DNA of 64,000 nucleotides from positions 1 through 64,000 of the forward strand of contig NZ_LJPW01000173.1 in the NCBI RefSeq assembly GCF_001400735.1, given 5' to 3'. Under the pieces are notes generated by a model that worked only from the letters and a program-made list of their open reading frames with translations, did not search any database and had not been told where the DNA came from. Numbering within the stretch: position 1 is the first letter of the stretch; the number at the start of each line of letters is the position of its first letter. This stretch comes from Pseudomonas caricapapayae. GTDB lineage: Bacteria; Pseudomonadota; Gammaproteobacteria; Pseudomonadales; Pseudomonadaceae. The position numbers and the translations under genes are program-made. Shown in pieces: positions 42,394-50,049 of this stretch.

Positions 42394-43320
42394 ATGGCAG
42401 GCATTCTCGACACAGTAGATCAGCGCACACAACTGGTGGGCGAGAATCGCCTGGAAATCCTCATGTTTCGCCTTGCCGGTCGGCAATTGTTCGCGATCAA
42501 CGTGTTCAAGGTCCAGGAAGTATTGCAGCTACCCAAGCTGACCCTCATGCCGCAACGTCACTCGTTCGTGTGTGGCGTAGTCAATCTGCGTGGCCAGACC
42601 CTTCCGGTAATCGATCTTTCCCAGGCTATCGGCATGCGGCCGCTGGTCCCGGGCCCCGGCAGTACCATCATTGTCACCGAGTACAATCGCTCGGTTCAGG
42701 CCTTTCTGGTCGGCGGTGTGGACCGCATCGTCAACATGAACTGGGATGCAATCATGCCGCCGCCGGCCAGCGCCGGCCGCCAGCATTATCTGACCGCCAT
42801 CAGCAAGGTCGATGACCAACTGGTAGAAATCATCGACGTTGAAAAAGTGCTCGCCGAGATCGTGCCGTACAACGCCAAGGTGTCCCGTGAGAAGCTTGAG
42901 GACCCGGTGCTGGAAAATGCCCGCGGTCGAGAGGTGTTGCTGGTCGACGACTCCAAGGTGGCACTGGCGCAGTTGCGCGACACGCTGTCGCAATTGGGTC
43001 TCAAGCTGCATGTGGCGAGCGATGGTCTCAAGGCGCTGAACATGCTCAAGGCCTGGGCGGACGCAGGTGAGAACGTTCATGAAAAGCTGCTGATGGTATT
43101 CACCGATGCCGAAATGCCGGAAATGGACGGTTACCGCCTGACCACTGAAATCCGCAACGACCCGCGTCTGCGCAGTCTTTACATCGTTCTGCACACCTCG
43201 TTGTCCGGCAGCTTCAACGAATCGATGGTCAAGAAGGTCGGTTGCGACAACTTCCTCTCCAAATTCCAGCCCGACAAGCTGGTTGAAGTGGTACGTGAAC
43301 GTCTTTTGATGATTGGCTGA
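42394..43320 (+). CDS. cheV: Chemotaxis coupling protein CheV (CheW plus receiver)
   Basis: The 308-residue protein has a CheW-like N-terminal domain (LEILMFRLAGRQLFAINVFK, then GVVNLRGQTLPVIDL) and a C-terminal receiver (VLLVDDSKVALAQLR with Asp185/186, phospho-acceptor Asp238 in VFTDAEMPEMDG, Lys in LSKFQP). It couples chemoreceptors to CheA and adapts the signal. The ATG follows CAGGAG; an in-frame ATG at 42376 is rejected. The FliA-like promoter links it to the flagellar regulon. Confidence 0.95.
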   Translation: MAGILDTVDQRTQLVGENRLEILMFRLAGRQLFAINVFKVQEVLQLPKLTLMPQRHSFVCGVVNLRGQTLPVIDLSQAIGMRPLVPGPGSTIIVTEYNRSVQAFLVGGVDRIVNMNWDAIMPPPASAGRQHYLTAISKVDDQLVEIIDVEKVLAEIVPYNAKVSREKLEDPVLENARGREVLLVDDSKVALAQLRDTLSQLGLKLHVASDGLKALNMLKAWADAGENVHEKLLMVFTDAEMPEMDGYRLTTEIRNDPRLRSLYIVLHTSLSGSFNESMVKKVGCDNFLSKFQPDKLVEVVRERLLMIG

Positions 43321-43422
43321 TATTTCACGCGGTCGCTGATCGCGGATGCCTGCCGCTCCGGCTTCGGATAAGCTTTGATGTCTGCATCAACGCTTATCCA
43401 GCCATCAAAGGAACCGGCTCCC

Positions 43423-44232
43423 ATGTTACGTCTCAGCTCGCTCTATCGTTACCCTCTCAAGTCCTGTAAGCCGGAGACCATGCAGCGTGCGTCGTTTGAC
43501 CGGTTGGGGCTGGAGGGGGATCGACGCTGGATGCTGGTCGATGAAAGCAATGGCCGGTTCCTTACCCAGCGAGCCCTGCCGCACATGTCCCGATTGTCCG
43601 TGTTGTGGAATCCCAGTGGCGGCGTGACCCTGTCGGCTCCCGGTTTCGAGCCTCTGGATGTGGCGATTCCTCTGGATGTCGACTCGAACCTGCGGGGTGT
43701 GACAGTCTGGCGAGACTCGTTGCAGGTGCCGGACGCCGGCGACGTGGCTGCTCGATGGGTAAGCCGTTTTATCGGCAAGCCCACGCGCATGGTGTATATG
43801 CCTGTCGAGCGGGCACGCCGGATGCCTGGCGGTCACGGTCACGATGAAGGTCACGTGAATTTCGCCGACGGTTTTCCGTTGTTGTTGATCGGGCAGGGCT
43901 CGCTCGACGATCTGTCAGGGCGTCTGGGCAGGCCATTGGAGATGCTGCGCTTCAGGCCCAATCTGGTGATCGAAGGGGCTGAGGCCTTTGCCGAGGATGG
44001 CTGGAAGCGCATTCGCATTGGCAACATCGAGTTCCAGCTGCTCAAGCCTTGCGCGCGCTGCATCCTGACCACTGTCGACCCGGCCACCGGCGAGCGCAGT
44101 CCGGATCGCGAGCCTTTCGCTACACTCAAGACCTATCGGGAAGTAGAGGGCAATGTTCTGTTTGGTCAGAATGTGATCAACCTCGGGTTGGGTGAGCTTG
44201 AAACGGGTATGACGGTCGAAGTGCTGGAATAG
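43423..44232 (+). CDS. MOSC-domain protein, YcbX-like
   Basis: The 269-residue protein has the MOSC N-terminal beta-barrel (LSSLYRYPLKSCKPETMQRA) and a MOSC domain with the conserved Cys in LLKPCARCILTTVDPATGE. YcbX-type enzymes use a molybdenum cofactor to reduce N-hydroxylated compounds. The C-terminal 2Fe-2S domain found in E. coli YcbX is absent. The ATG at 43423 follows AAAGGAA; an upstream ATG at 43375 lacks such a site. Confidence 0.85.
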   Translation: MLRLSSLYRYPLKSCKPETMQRASFDRLGLEGDRRWMLVDESNGRFLTQRALPHMSRLSVLWNPSGGVTLSAPGFEPLDVAIPLDVDSNLRGVTVWRDSLQVPDAGDVAARWVSRFIGKPTRMVYMPVERARRMPGGHGHDEGHVNFADGFPLLLIGQGSLDDLSGRLGRPLEMLRFRPNLVIEGAEAFAEDGWKRIRIGNIEFQLLKPCARCILTTVDPATGERSPDREPFATLKTYREVEGNVLFGQNVINLGLGELETGMTVEVLE

Positions 44233-44243
44233 AAGGCGTCTGG

Positions 44244-44275
44244 CGCCAGGAGTGCTCTGCGGAGCACGCCTGGCG
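44244..44275. repeat. Long hairpin between convergent MOSC and slt genes
   Basis: CGCCAGG/CCTGGCG and GTGCTC/GAGCAC form a stem of 13 pairs with a single A-G mismatch and a TGCG loop. There is no T-run. It is REP-like and may end both transcripts. Confidence 0.6.
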
Positions 44276-44280
44276 ACGGA

Positions 44281-46209
44281 TCACAGGTCGTCGAAGAACC
44301 GCTCGTGCCAATCTACCAGCGGTTGAGGTGAGTTGAGCTTCTGGCCGTAGATCACCGAATATGACAACACGTTCTGTACGTACTGACGGGTTTCATCGAA
44401 CGGAATGCTCTCGACCCAGACATCGAAGGCCAGGTGGTTGGCACCTCTGAGCCATTGCCGTACGCGTCCTGGCCCTGCGTTATAGGCCGCCGAGGCAAGC
44501 ACACGATTGCCGTTGAACTGGGCGTGCACCGAACTCAGATAGGCGGCACCCAGCTGGATGTTGGTATCCGGGTCCAGCACCTGCTGCGGCGAGGCCAGCG
44601 GGATGCTGAACTTGCGGGCAGTTTCCTTGGCGGTGGCAGGCATCAGTTGCATCAGGCCGCTGGCGCCGACGCCCGAGCGCGCGTCATCCATGAAGGCGCT
44701 TTCCTGACGTGTGATGGCGAACACCCAGCTCGAGTGCAGGCCGCGTACCTTGGCTTCGCGAACCAGTGTGTCGCGATGCGCCATCGGGAAACGTATGTCC
44801 AGATCATCCCAGTATTGGGCCTGGCTGATCGTGCGAATGGCTGGGAAGTACCATTTCAGGTCATAGGCCAGTTTGGCCTGGGCAACCATCTCGTCACGAT
44901 TGAACAAGCGGCTCACGTGATACCACTCACGACGCCCGTCGACAATCTCCCCGCGATCATGAAACTCCAGTGCACGACGTACGCCGGGGGTATTACGCAC
45001 CTTGTTGATCAGCGCCTGACTGAGTACCAGCGGCTTGTTATTGAGTTGATAAGGGCTCTGCGTGCGGTCGGCGGCCAGAAATCCGTAGAAATCGCGCTCT
45101 TTGGCAACATCCTTGTACAGGGCGGCAATCAACGGGCTGTTCGGTTGAGCCAGTTCCAGCGAGCGGGCTTCCCAGTAACGCCAGCGATTGGTTGCAGCAA
45201 GGTCCTTGGGCAGTCGACGCGCCAGTTCGTAGGCGTCCTCCCAGCGGCCCAGACGCAGCAGCAGACGCATGCGCCACTCGGTAACGGTGTTGTCGCGCAG
45301 TTCGGGGTCGTACCGGGTCATGACCTCCAGCGCGCGGTCATCGTAGCGGCGCGCCAGGGTCAGGCCGATCTCCTTGGCAATTTCCACCTGCTCCTCGCGG
45401 GAGAAGTGCATCGTTGCCGCGTAGCCGTCGAGCATCGACAGGGCTTTTTGCGGATCCTCCTTGGCCAGTCTGCGCAAGCCAAGGCCGACTACATCGGACA
45501 TGGCTTCATCCACCGGTGCGAACTGCCCGGGGTTGTTGACCATTTCAGGCTTCTGGGCGACAGCCAGTAGCAGGCGTCCCTGCGGTGCCAGCGAGTTGAG
45601 GCTGTTGACCAGCGTGCTGGCCAGGCTGTAGTTGCGCGCCTGAGCGGCGAGCTTGGCCCGCTGCCAGCGCTTCTGCTCGGTCAACTGGCCGGCGGCTGCC
45701 CATTGTGCGAAAAACCCGTCACAGGCGGCTGGCAGCGTCTTGCCGGTCATCCATAGTTTTTCCGCGCTGGCGTAGCCCTCGGCGCGCTTGTTGTTATTCA
45801 ACTGGTACTGGCCGTACAGGCAGTCAAGTTCGACGAAATTCATCTTCGGGTCGTAGTACTTGACGAACGGTTGCCAGTCACCGCGCTCTGCCAGCCAGCG
45901 CAACCAACGCAGCTTCATCCAGTTGGCCTGGGGCAGATCACCATGTTCGGCAAGAAACTTCTCGATTTCTGCATTGCTCGCGGTCTTCAGGCGAGCTGTC
46001 AGCTCGTCGTATTCGAGGTAAGGCTCCAGCGGGTAATCAGCCAGCGCCGTGCTGTACATCTGATACGGGCCCGAGTCGCCCTTGGCCAGCGCACGCTTTG
46101 CTTCGTCGTAATACTTGCGTTGTTGGTTGAGGTCTGCCGCATGAGCAGTCTGAACGGCGGTGGTGGAGAGGAGCAGGCACGATAAAAAGCTGAACAAACG
46201 ACTGCGCAT
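44281..46209 (-). CDS. slt: Soluble lytic murein transglycosylase
   Basis: The 642-residue periplasmic enzyme cleaves peptidoglycan to 1,6-anhydro products. A signal peptide is visible (LFSFLSCLLLSTTAVQTAHA). A helical superstructure follows, then the SLT domain with FAITRQESAFMDDARSGVGA (catalytic Glu), SGLMQLMPATAKETA and ASAAYNAGPGRVRQWL. The ATG at 46209 places the signal peptide at the N-terminus; the frame is open to 46269, but the extension is not signal-like. Confidence 0.95.
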   Translation of the reverse strand: MRSRLFSFLSCLLLSTTAVQTAHAADLNQQRKYYDEAKRALAKGDSGPYQMYSTALADYPLEPYLEYDELTARLKTASNAEIEKFLAEHGDLPQANWMKLRWLRWLAERGDWQPFVKYYDPKMNFVELDCLYGQYQLNNNKRAEGYASAEKLWMTGKTLPAACDGFFAQWAAAGQLTEQKRWQRAKLAAQARNYSLASTLVNSLNSLAPQGRLLLAVAQKPEMVNNPGQFAPVDEAMSDVVGLGLRRLAKEDPQKALSMLDGYAATMHFSREEQVEIAKEIGLTLARRYDDRALEVMTRYDPELRDNTVTEWRMRLLLRLGRWEDAYELARRLPKDLAATNRWRYWEARSLELAQPNSPLIAALYKDVAKERDFYGFLAADRTQSPYQLNNKPLVLSQALINKVRNTPGVRRALEFHDRGEIVDGRREWYHVSRLFNRDEMVAQAKLAYDLKWYFPAIRTISQAQYWDDLDIRFPMAHRDTLVREAKVRGLHSSWVFAITRQESAFMDDARSGVGASGLMQLMPATAKETARKFSIPLASPQQVLDPDTNIQLGAAYLSSVHAQFNGNRVLASAAYNAGPGRVRQWLRGANHLAFDVWVESIPFDETRQYVQNVLSYSVIYGQKLNSPQPLVDWHERFFDDL

Positions 46210-46413
46210 GAGACTTCCGAGCAGATGAGTCGTGAAAAGTATCGCTAGCTTAGCCTTTTGCCAGCTCATGGTGAAAGCATTGCCGACGAGCTTGTCTCAT
46301 ATGGAAATAATTGTCGGTTGTGAAGGCTGTGTGGAAGTTGTTACGGGTGCCACGATTCCCGACATCCGCGTGTTATCTCAGGTAGAATGCGCGCCCGGTT
46401 TTTGGAGAAGCTC

Positions 46414-48324
46414 ATGACCCTGCTCAAATTCAGCGATGTGTCCCTTGCTTTCGGCGCGATGCCGTTATTGGACAAGGTGTCCTGGCAGATCGCCCGTGGT
46501 GAGCGGGTGTGCATCATCGGCCGTAACGGTACAGGCAAGTCCAGCATGTTGAAGCTGGTCAAAGGCGTTCAGAAGCCTGATGACGGGGCTGTCTGGCGTG
46601 CACCCGGCCTCAAGATTGGCGAGTTGCCCCAGGAATTGCCGGTAGCCGACGGACGGACCGTATTCGACGTGGTAGCCGAAGGCCTGGATGGCGTCGGTGC
46701 CTTGCTGGCCGAGTACCACCACCTGGCGCAGAATTGCGTCACCGAGGAGGACCTGAACAAGCTGATGCATGTTCAGCAAGACCTCGAAGCCCGCGATGGC
46801 TGGCGCTTGCAGCAACTGGTCGAAAGTACGCTCAGCCGGTTGCAGTTGCCTGCCGACAAGACCCTTGCCGAGTTGTCCGGTGGCTGGCGTCGCCGTGTCC
46901 TGCTGGCCCAGGCGCTGGTTTCCGAGCCAGACCTGCTGCTGCTGGACGAGCCGACCAACCACCTGGACATCGGTGCCATTGCCTGGCTTGAAGAAGCCCT
47001 CAAGGATTTTCAGGGTGCAGTGCTGTTCATTACGCACGACCGGGCATTCCTGCAAAACCTTGCGACCCGCATTCTCGAGCTGGACCGTGGTGGCCTGATC
47101 GACTGGGACGGCGATTACGCCAGCTTCCTCGTCCACAAGGAAGCCGCACTGGCCGCCGAAGAGACCTCCAACGCACTTTTCGACAAGCGCCTGGCTCAGG
47201 AAGAAGTCTGGATCCGTCAGGGCATCAAGGCGCGTCGTACCCGCAACGAAGGCCGCGTGCGTGCCCTCAAGGAGCTGCGTGTAGAGCGCAGCGAGCGCCG
47301 CGAGCGCACCGGCAAGGCCAATATCCAGCTCGATACTGCCGAGAAATCCGGCAAGCAGGTCATGGTCCTCGATAACGTCAGCTTTGCCCATCCGGGCGGG
47401 CCGACCCTGATCAAGGATTTTTCCATGGTCCTGCAGCGCGAAGACCGTATCGGCCTGCTGGGTGCCAACGGCACTGGCAAGACCACGCTGCTCAAGCTGA
47501 TGCTCGACAACCTGCAACCGACCAGCGGCAAGGTAGAAGTTGGCACGCGTCTGGATGTCGCCTATTTCGACCAGTTGCGTCACCAGCTCGATCTGGAAAA
47601 GACCGTGATCGACAACGTTGCCGAGGGGCGTGATTTCATCGACATCGATGGCCAGAGCCGTCATGTTCTGAGCTACCTTGGCGACTTCCTGTTCAGTCCG
47701 CAGCGTGCCCGCACCCCGGTCAAGGCGCTGTCGGGTGGTGAGCGTGCCCGTTTGTTGCTGGCCAAGCTGTTCAGCAAGCCAGCCAACCTGCTGGTGCTCG
47801 ACGAACCGACCAACGACCTGGACGTGGAAACCCTGGAACTGCTTGAAGAGGTGCTGCTGACGTTCAAGGGCACCGTGCTGATGGTCAGTCACGACCGGGC
47901 ATTCCTCGACAACGTCGTCACCAGTACCCTGGTATTCGAGGGTGAAGGCAAGGTTCGCGAATACGTGGGCGGTTATCAGGACTGGTTGCGTCAGGGCGGT
48001 TCGCCGCGTCTGCTGGGCGTTGCCGACACCAAGTCCGGCAAGGCCGAGCTGGCCAGCGCTGTGGTGCAGGCTGCACCGGTTGCCGCTCAGGACATGCCGG
48101 TCGCGAAGAAGAAGCTCAGCTACAAGCTTCAGCGTGAGCTGGAGGCGTTGCCAGGGCAGATCGATGAGGTCGAAGGCAAGATGGCTGCCCTGAACGCGGA
48201 AATGGCCGAGCCGGGCTTTTATCAGCGTTCAGCCGAGCAGACCGCAGCAGTGCTGGCGCAGTTGGAAAACCTGCAGGCCGAGCTGGACAAGCTCCTGGAG
48301 CGTTGGGCTGAACTGGACGAGTAA
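46414..48324 (+). CDS. uup: ABC-F ATPase, Uup-like
   Basis: The 636-residue protein has two ATP-binding cassettes: Walker A IGRNGTGKSS (about 37-46) and LGANGTGKTT (second half), with signatures LSGGWRRRV and LSGGERARL and Walker B LLLLDEPTNHLDI / LLVLDEPTNDLDV. A C-terminal coiled coil of the Uup type (LQRELEALPGQIDEVEGKMA) follows. No membrane domain is present. ABC-F proteins act on ribosomes or DNA; Uup affects transposon excision and ribosome assembly. MTLLKFSD at 46414 is the preferred start. Confidence 0.95.
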   Translation: MTLLKFSDVSLAFGAMPLLDKVSWQIARGERVCIIGRNGTGKSSMLKLVKGVQKPDDGAVWRAPGLKIGELPQELPVADGRTVFDVVAEGLDGVGALLAEYHHLAQNCVTEEDLNKLMHVQQDLEARDGWRLQQLVESTLSRLQLPADKTLAELSGGWRRRVLLAQALVSEPDLLLLDEPTNHLDIGAIAWLEEALKDFQGAVLFITHDRAFLQNLATRILELDRGGLIDWDGDYASFLVHKEAALAAEETSNALFDKRLAQEEVWIRQGIKARRTRNEGRVRALKELRVERSERRERTGKANIQLDTAEKSGKQVMVLDNVSFAHPGGPTLIKDFSMVLQREDRIGLLGANGTGKTTLLKLMLDNLQPTSGKVEVGTRLDVAYFDQLRHQLDLEKTVIDNVAEGRDFIDIDGQSRHVLSYLGDFLFSPQRARTPVKALSGGERARLLLAKLFSKPANLLVLDEPTNDLDVETLELLEEVLLTFKGTVLMVSHDRAFLDNVVTSTLVFEGEGKVREYVGGYQDWLRQGGSPRLLGVADTKSGKAELASAVVQAAPVAAQDMPVAKKKLSYKLQRELEALPGQIDEVEGKMAALNAEMAEPGFYQRSAEQTAAVLAQLENLQAELDKLLERWAELDE

Positions 48325-48350
48325 TCGCACTGAGAGTCCGTGTCATGCAG

Positions 48351-48374
48351 AAAAGCCCGGGTGACCGGGCTTTT
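48351..48374. terminator. Bidirectional intrinsic terminator between uup and uspA
   Basis: AAAAGCCCGG, loop GTGA, CCGGGCTTTT: a perfect ten-base stem with A- and T-tracts on both sides, serving both convergent genes. Confidence 0.9.
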
Positions 48375-48391
48375 CGTTGTACCTGGTCGGA

Positions 48392-48832
48392 TTACTCGGG
48401 TTTCTTCAGGCTCACCGCCAGCACATCGCACGGCGCACCATGCAGAACGTCGTTGGCGGTCGAACCGAGCAGCAGGGCCAGCCCATGACGGCCGTGACTG
48501 CCGACAACGATCAGGTCGCAAGCCTCGCTCTTCGCCAGCTTGTGGATTTCCTGGCGTGGCTGGCCGAAAACCATGTGGCTTTCGCTGTTTTCCAGCTGAG
48601 GATACTTGAGCTTCAGCTTCCCGAGCTTTTCTCTGGCCTGATCGATCTGTTGCTGCTGCAGTTGCGAAAGGTCCATGGGGACGTCGCCACCGAACGCCAT
48701 TGCGATCGGTTCGACGATGTGCACGACCGACAATTTTGCTTCGCTGGCCGTTGCCAGCAAGCTGGCGCGACGGATGACCGGGTCACACTCATCGGTGAGG
48801 TCAATGGCAACCAGAATGTGTTCGTATGGCAT
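48392..48832 (-). CDS. uspA: Universal stress protein, UspA family
   Basis: The 146-residue protein starts MPYEHILVAIDLTDECDPVI and has the nucleotide-binding-type motif DLIVVGSHGRHGLALLLGST near the C-terminus (residues 111-130), which is close to the ATP-binding Usp pattern. It is cytoplasmic. The frame extends to 48991, but ATG 48832 has GGAGGA upstream. It is convergent with uup and shares the bidirectional terminator. Confidence 0.9.
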   Translation of the reverse strand: MPYEHILVAIDLTDECDPVIRRASLLATASEAKLSVVHIVEPIAMAFGGDVPMDLSQLQQQQIDQAREKLGKLKLKYPQLENSESHMVFGQPRQEIHKLAKSEACDLIVVGSHGRHGLALLLGSTANDVLHGAPCDVLAVSLKKPE

Positions 48833-48962
48833 GAGGGTGTCCTCCGGGAGAATTGCGATGGTGGGAGTATGGCTCTTTCGTTTGCATCTGGGCAGACCCT
48901 TGTGCAACTCATTGTTTTCAAAAGTGTTGTGAGATGCCTGAGATCGGGTGGGGGCAAGAAAT

Positions 48963-49400
48963 ATGACGGTCTGGATAGTCCTGTCAATCATTGGTGTAAT
49001 GCTGAGCCCGTTGGTGTGGTTGCGCTCGTCGCGCCATCAGAGCGGCAGAATGGCGCTGCGTATGGAGGCGCGACGTCTGGGCATGGGCATGCAGCTGGCT
49101 CCACAGGAGTGGCCGCACTGGCTGAAGAAGGAGCCGCCCAGCCCTTGTGCCCAATACCATCGGCCGCGTCTGGGTTCGCACGCGGATGCCTGGGCGTACT
49201 GGCAAAGCGAGCCGGGTGTCTGGCGCAATCGCTGGCGCGAGGTCTGTGAAGATACGAAACTGTTGCCTCATCTGGGGACGCTGCCCGCAGATGCCTACAA
49301 GGTCGAGGCTGACGGACAGATGATTGCCGTGTACTGGGCGGAGCGGGGCGAGGCGGAAGTGTTGCAGCGTATTGATACGGTGCTCAAGGCGCTGGCCTGA
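48963..49400 (+). CDS. Small inner-membrane protein of unknown function
   Basis: The 145-residue protein has one N-terminal membrane anchor (TVWIVLSIIGVMLSPLVWL) followed by a basic stretch and a soluble part rich in Trp and Pro (QEWPHWLKKEPPSPC; WAYWQSEPGVWRNRW). Homologues occur at this position between uspA and fadB in other pseudomonads, so it is probably real, but its function is not known. A GTG at 48948 is an alternative start. A hairpin lies 38 bases beyond its stop. Confidence 0.7.
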   Translation: MTVWIVLSIIGVMLSPLVWLRSSRHQSGRMALRMEARRLGMGMQLAPQEWPHWLKKEPPSPCAQYHRPRLGSHADAWAYWQSEPGVWRNRWREVCEDTKLLPHLGTLPADAYKVEADGQMIAVYWAERGEAEVLQRIDTVLKALA

Positions 49401-49430
49401 AACCGACCGGCAGAACTTGAATCGCAGGCA

Positions 49431-49585
49431 TTAAAAAGCCCGATAACAACATCGGGCCGGGGTTGGCCAGGCAGGCCGATAATTCGTCGCGTGCCGACAG
49501 GCTTTCGCCGCCATGTCGGCTTCCGCTGTTGCGCACCCGCAAATCAGCTGCATTGCGAGCCTCTTGTGGCGCAGTGCTGCGACTC
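49431..49585 (-). ncRNA. Candidate small RNA on the minus strand upstream of fadB
   Basis: Read on the minus strand, a strong hairpin (GCCGACA plus GGC on one side, GCC and TGTCGGC on the other; 49493-49520) is followed by a terminator: GCCCGAT/ATCGGGC with six-base loop (49438-49457) and then TTTTT. On the plus strand there is no T-run, so the terminator serves the minus strand, yet no minus-strand gene precedes it. A -10-like TAGAGT lies near 49585. Exact ends are guesses. Confidence 0.4.
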
Positions 49586-50049
49586 TAGCCCTTTTGCTCC
49601 TTTTTGTCGCGATTCCTGCAAATATTTTTTGCGCGTGCCCTCAGGCGGTGCGTTCAAGCCTGATTTTTCCAGGGGCATGACGCTGTGCCTGATGTTTTCA
49701 GGAGCGGCTGCAGCCCTGCGTAAGGTCATTATCATTCCTGCGAATGATGGCGGATCGCGGCCAGTCGTGGGCATTATGGAGCGCCCGCATATTCGTGCGA
49801 AAACGAAGATTTCTGAGTGTTTTGTCGAATTGACAATCTCACGGTTATGTCCGAAGGTGTGCGTACCCAAATCAAACGGGCGTATGAAATGATCGTTTGG
49901 TCGTCAGAAAGCTCTGACAGAATCCTGACTACCACGTCGCGGCGGGTAAACGTGTGATTTGGCGTGTTCATCGACGGCGACGTCGTAGCCCCGTCTGACA
50001 TCAATGTCCGGCGGGTATTGTTCAGCTTCCATATTGTGGAGATCAGTTG
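49586..50049. other. Leader/promoter region of fadBA
   Basis: Non-coding by inspection: frames here are short and lack family features. It contains the PsrA-like box at 49886-49899 and leads to fadB; GGAG at 50038-50041 is its ribosome site. Confidence 0.5.
49886..49899 (+). promoter_or_regulatory. PsrA-like box upstream of fadBA
   Basis: GAAATGATCGTTTG fits G/C-AAAC-N4-GTTT-G/C with one mismatch (AAAT). It is 150 bases before fadB. PsrA represses fadBA5 in P. aeruginosa, and psrA is present in this window. Confidence 0.5.

Noticed and set aside
46465..47892. A 475-codon minus-strand frame
   Set aside because: Antisense to uup, with no recognisable motifs; a codon-bias shadow.
49491..49892. 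A 133-codon plus-strand frame before fadB
   Set aside because: Overlaps the structured region and promoter, with odd composition; the RNA reading is preferred.
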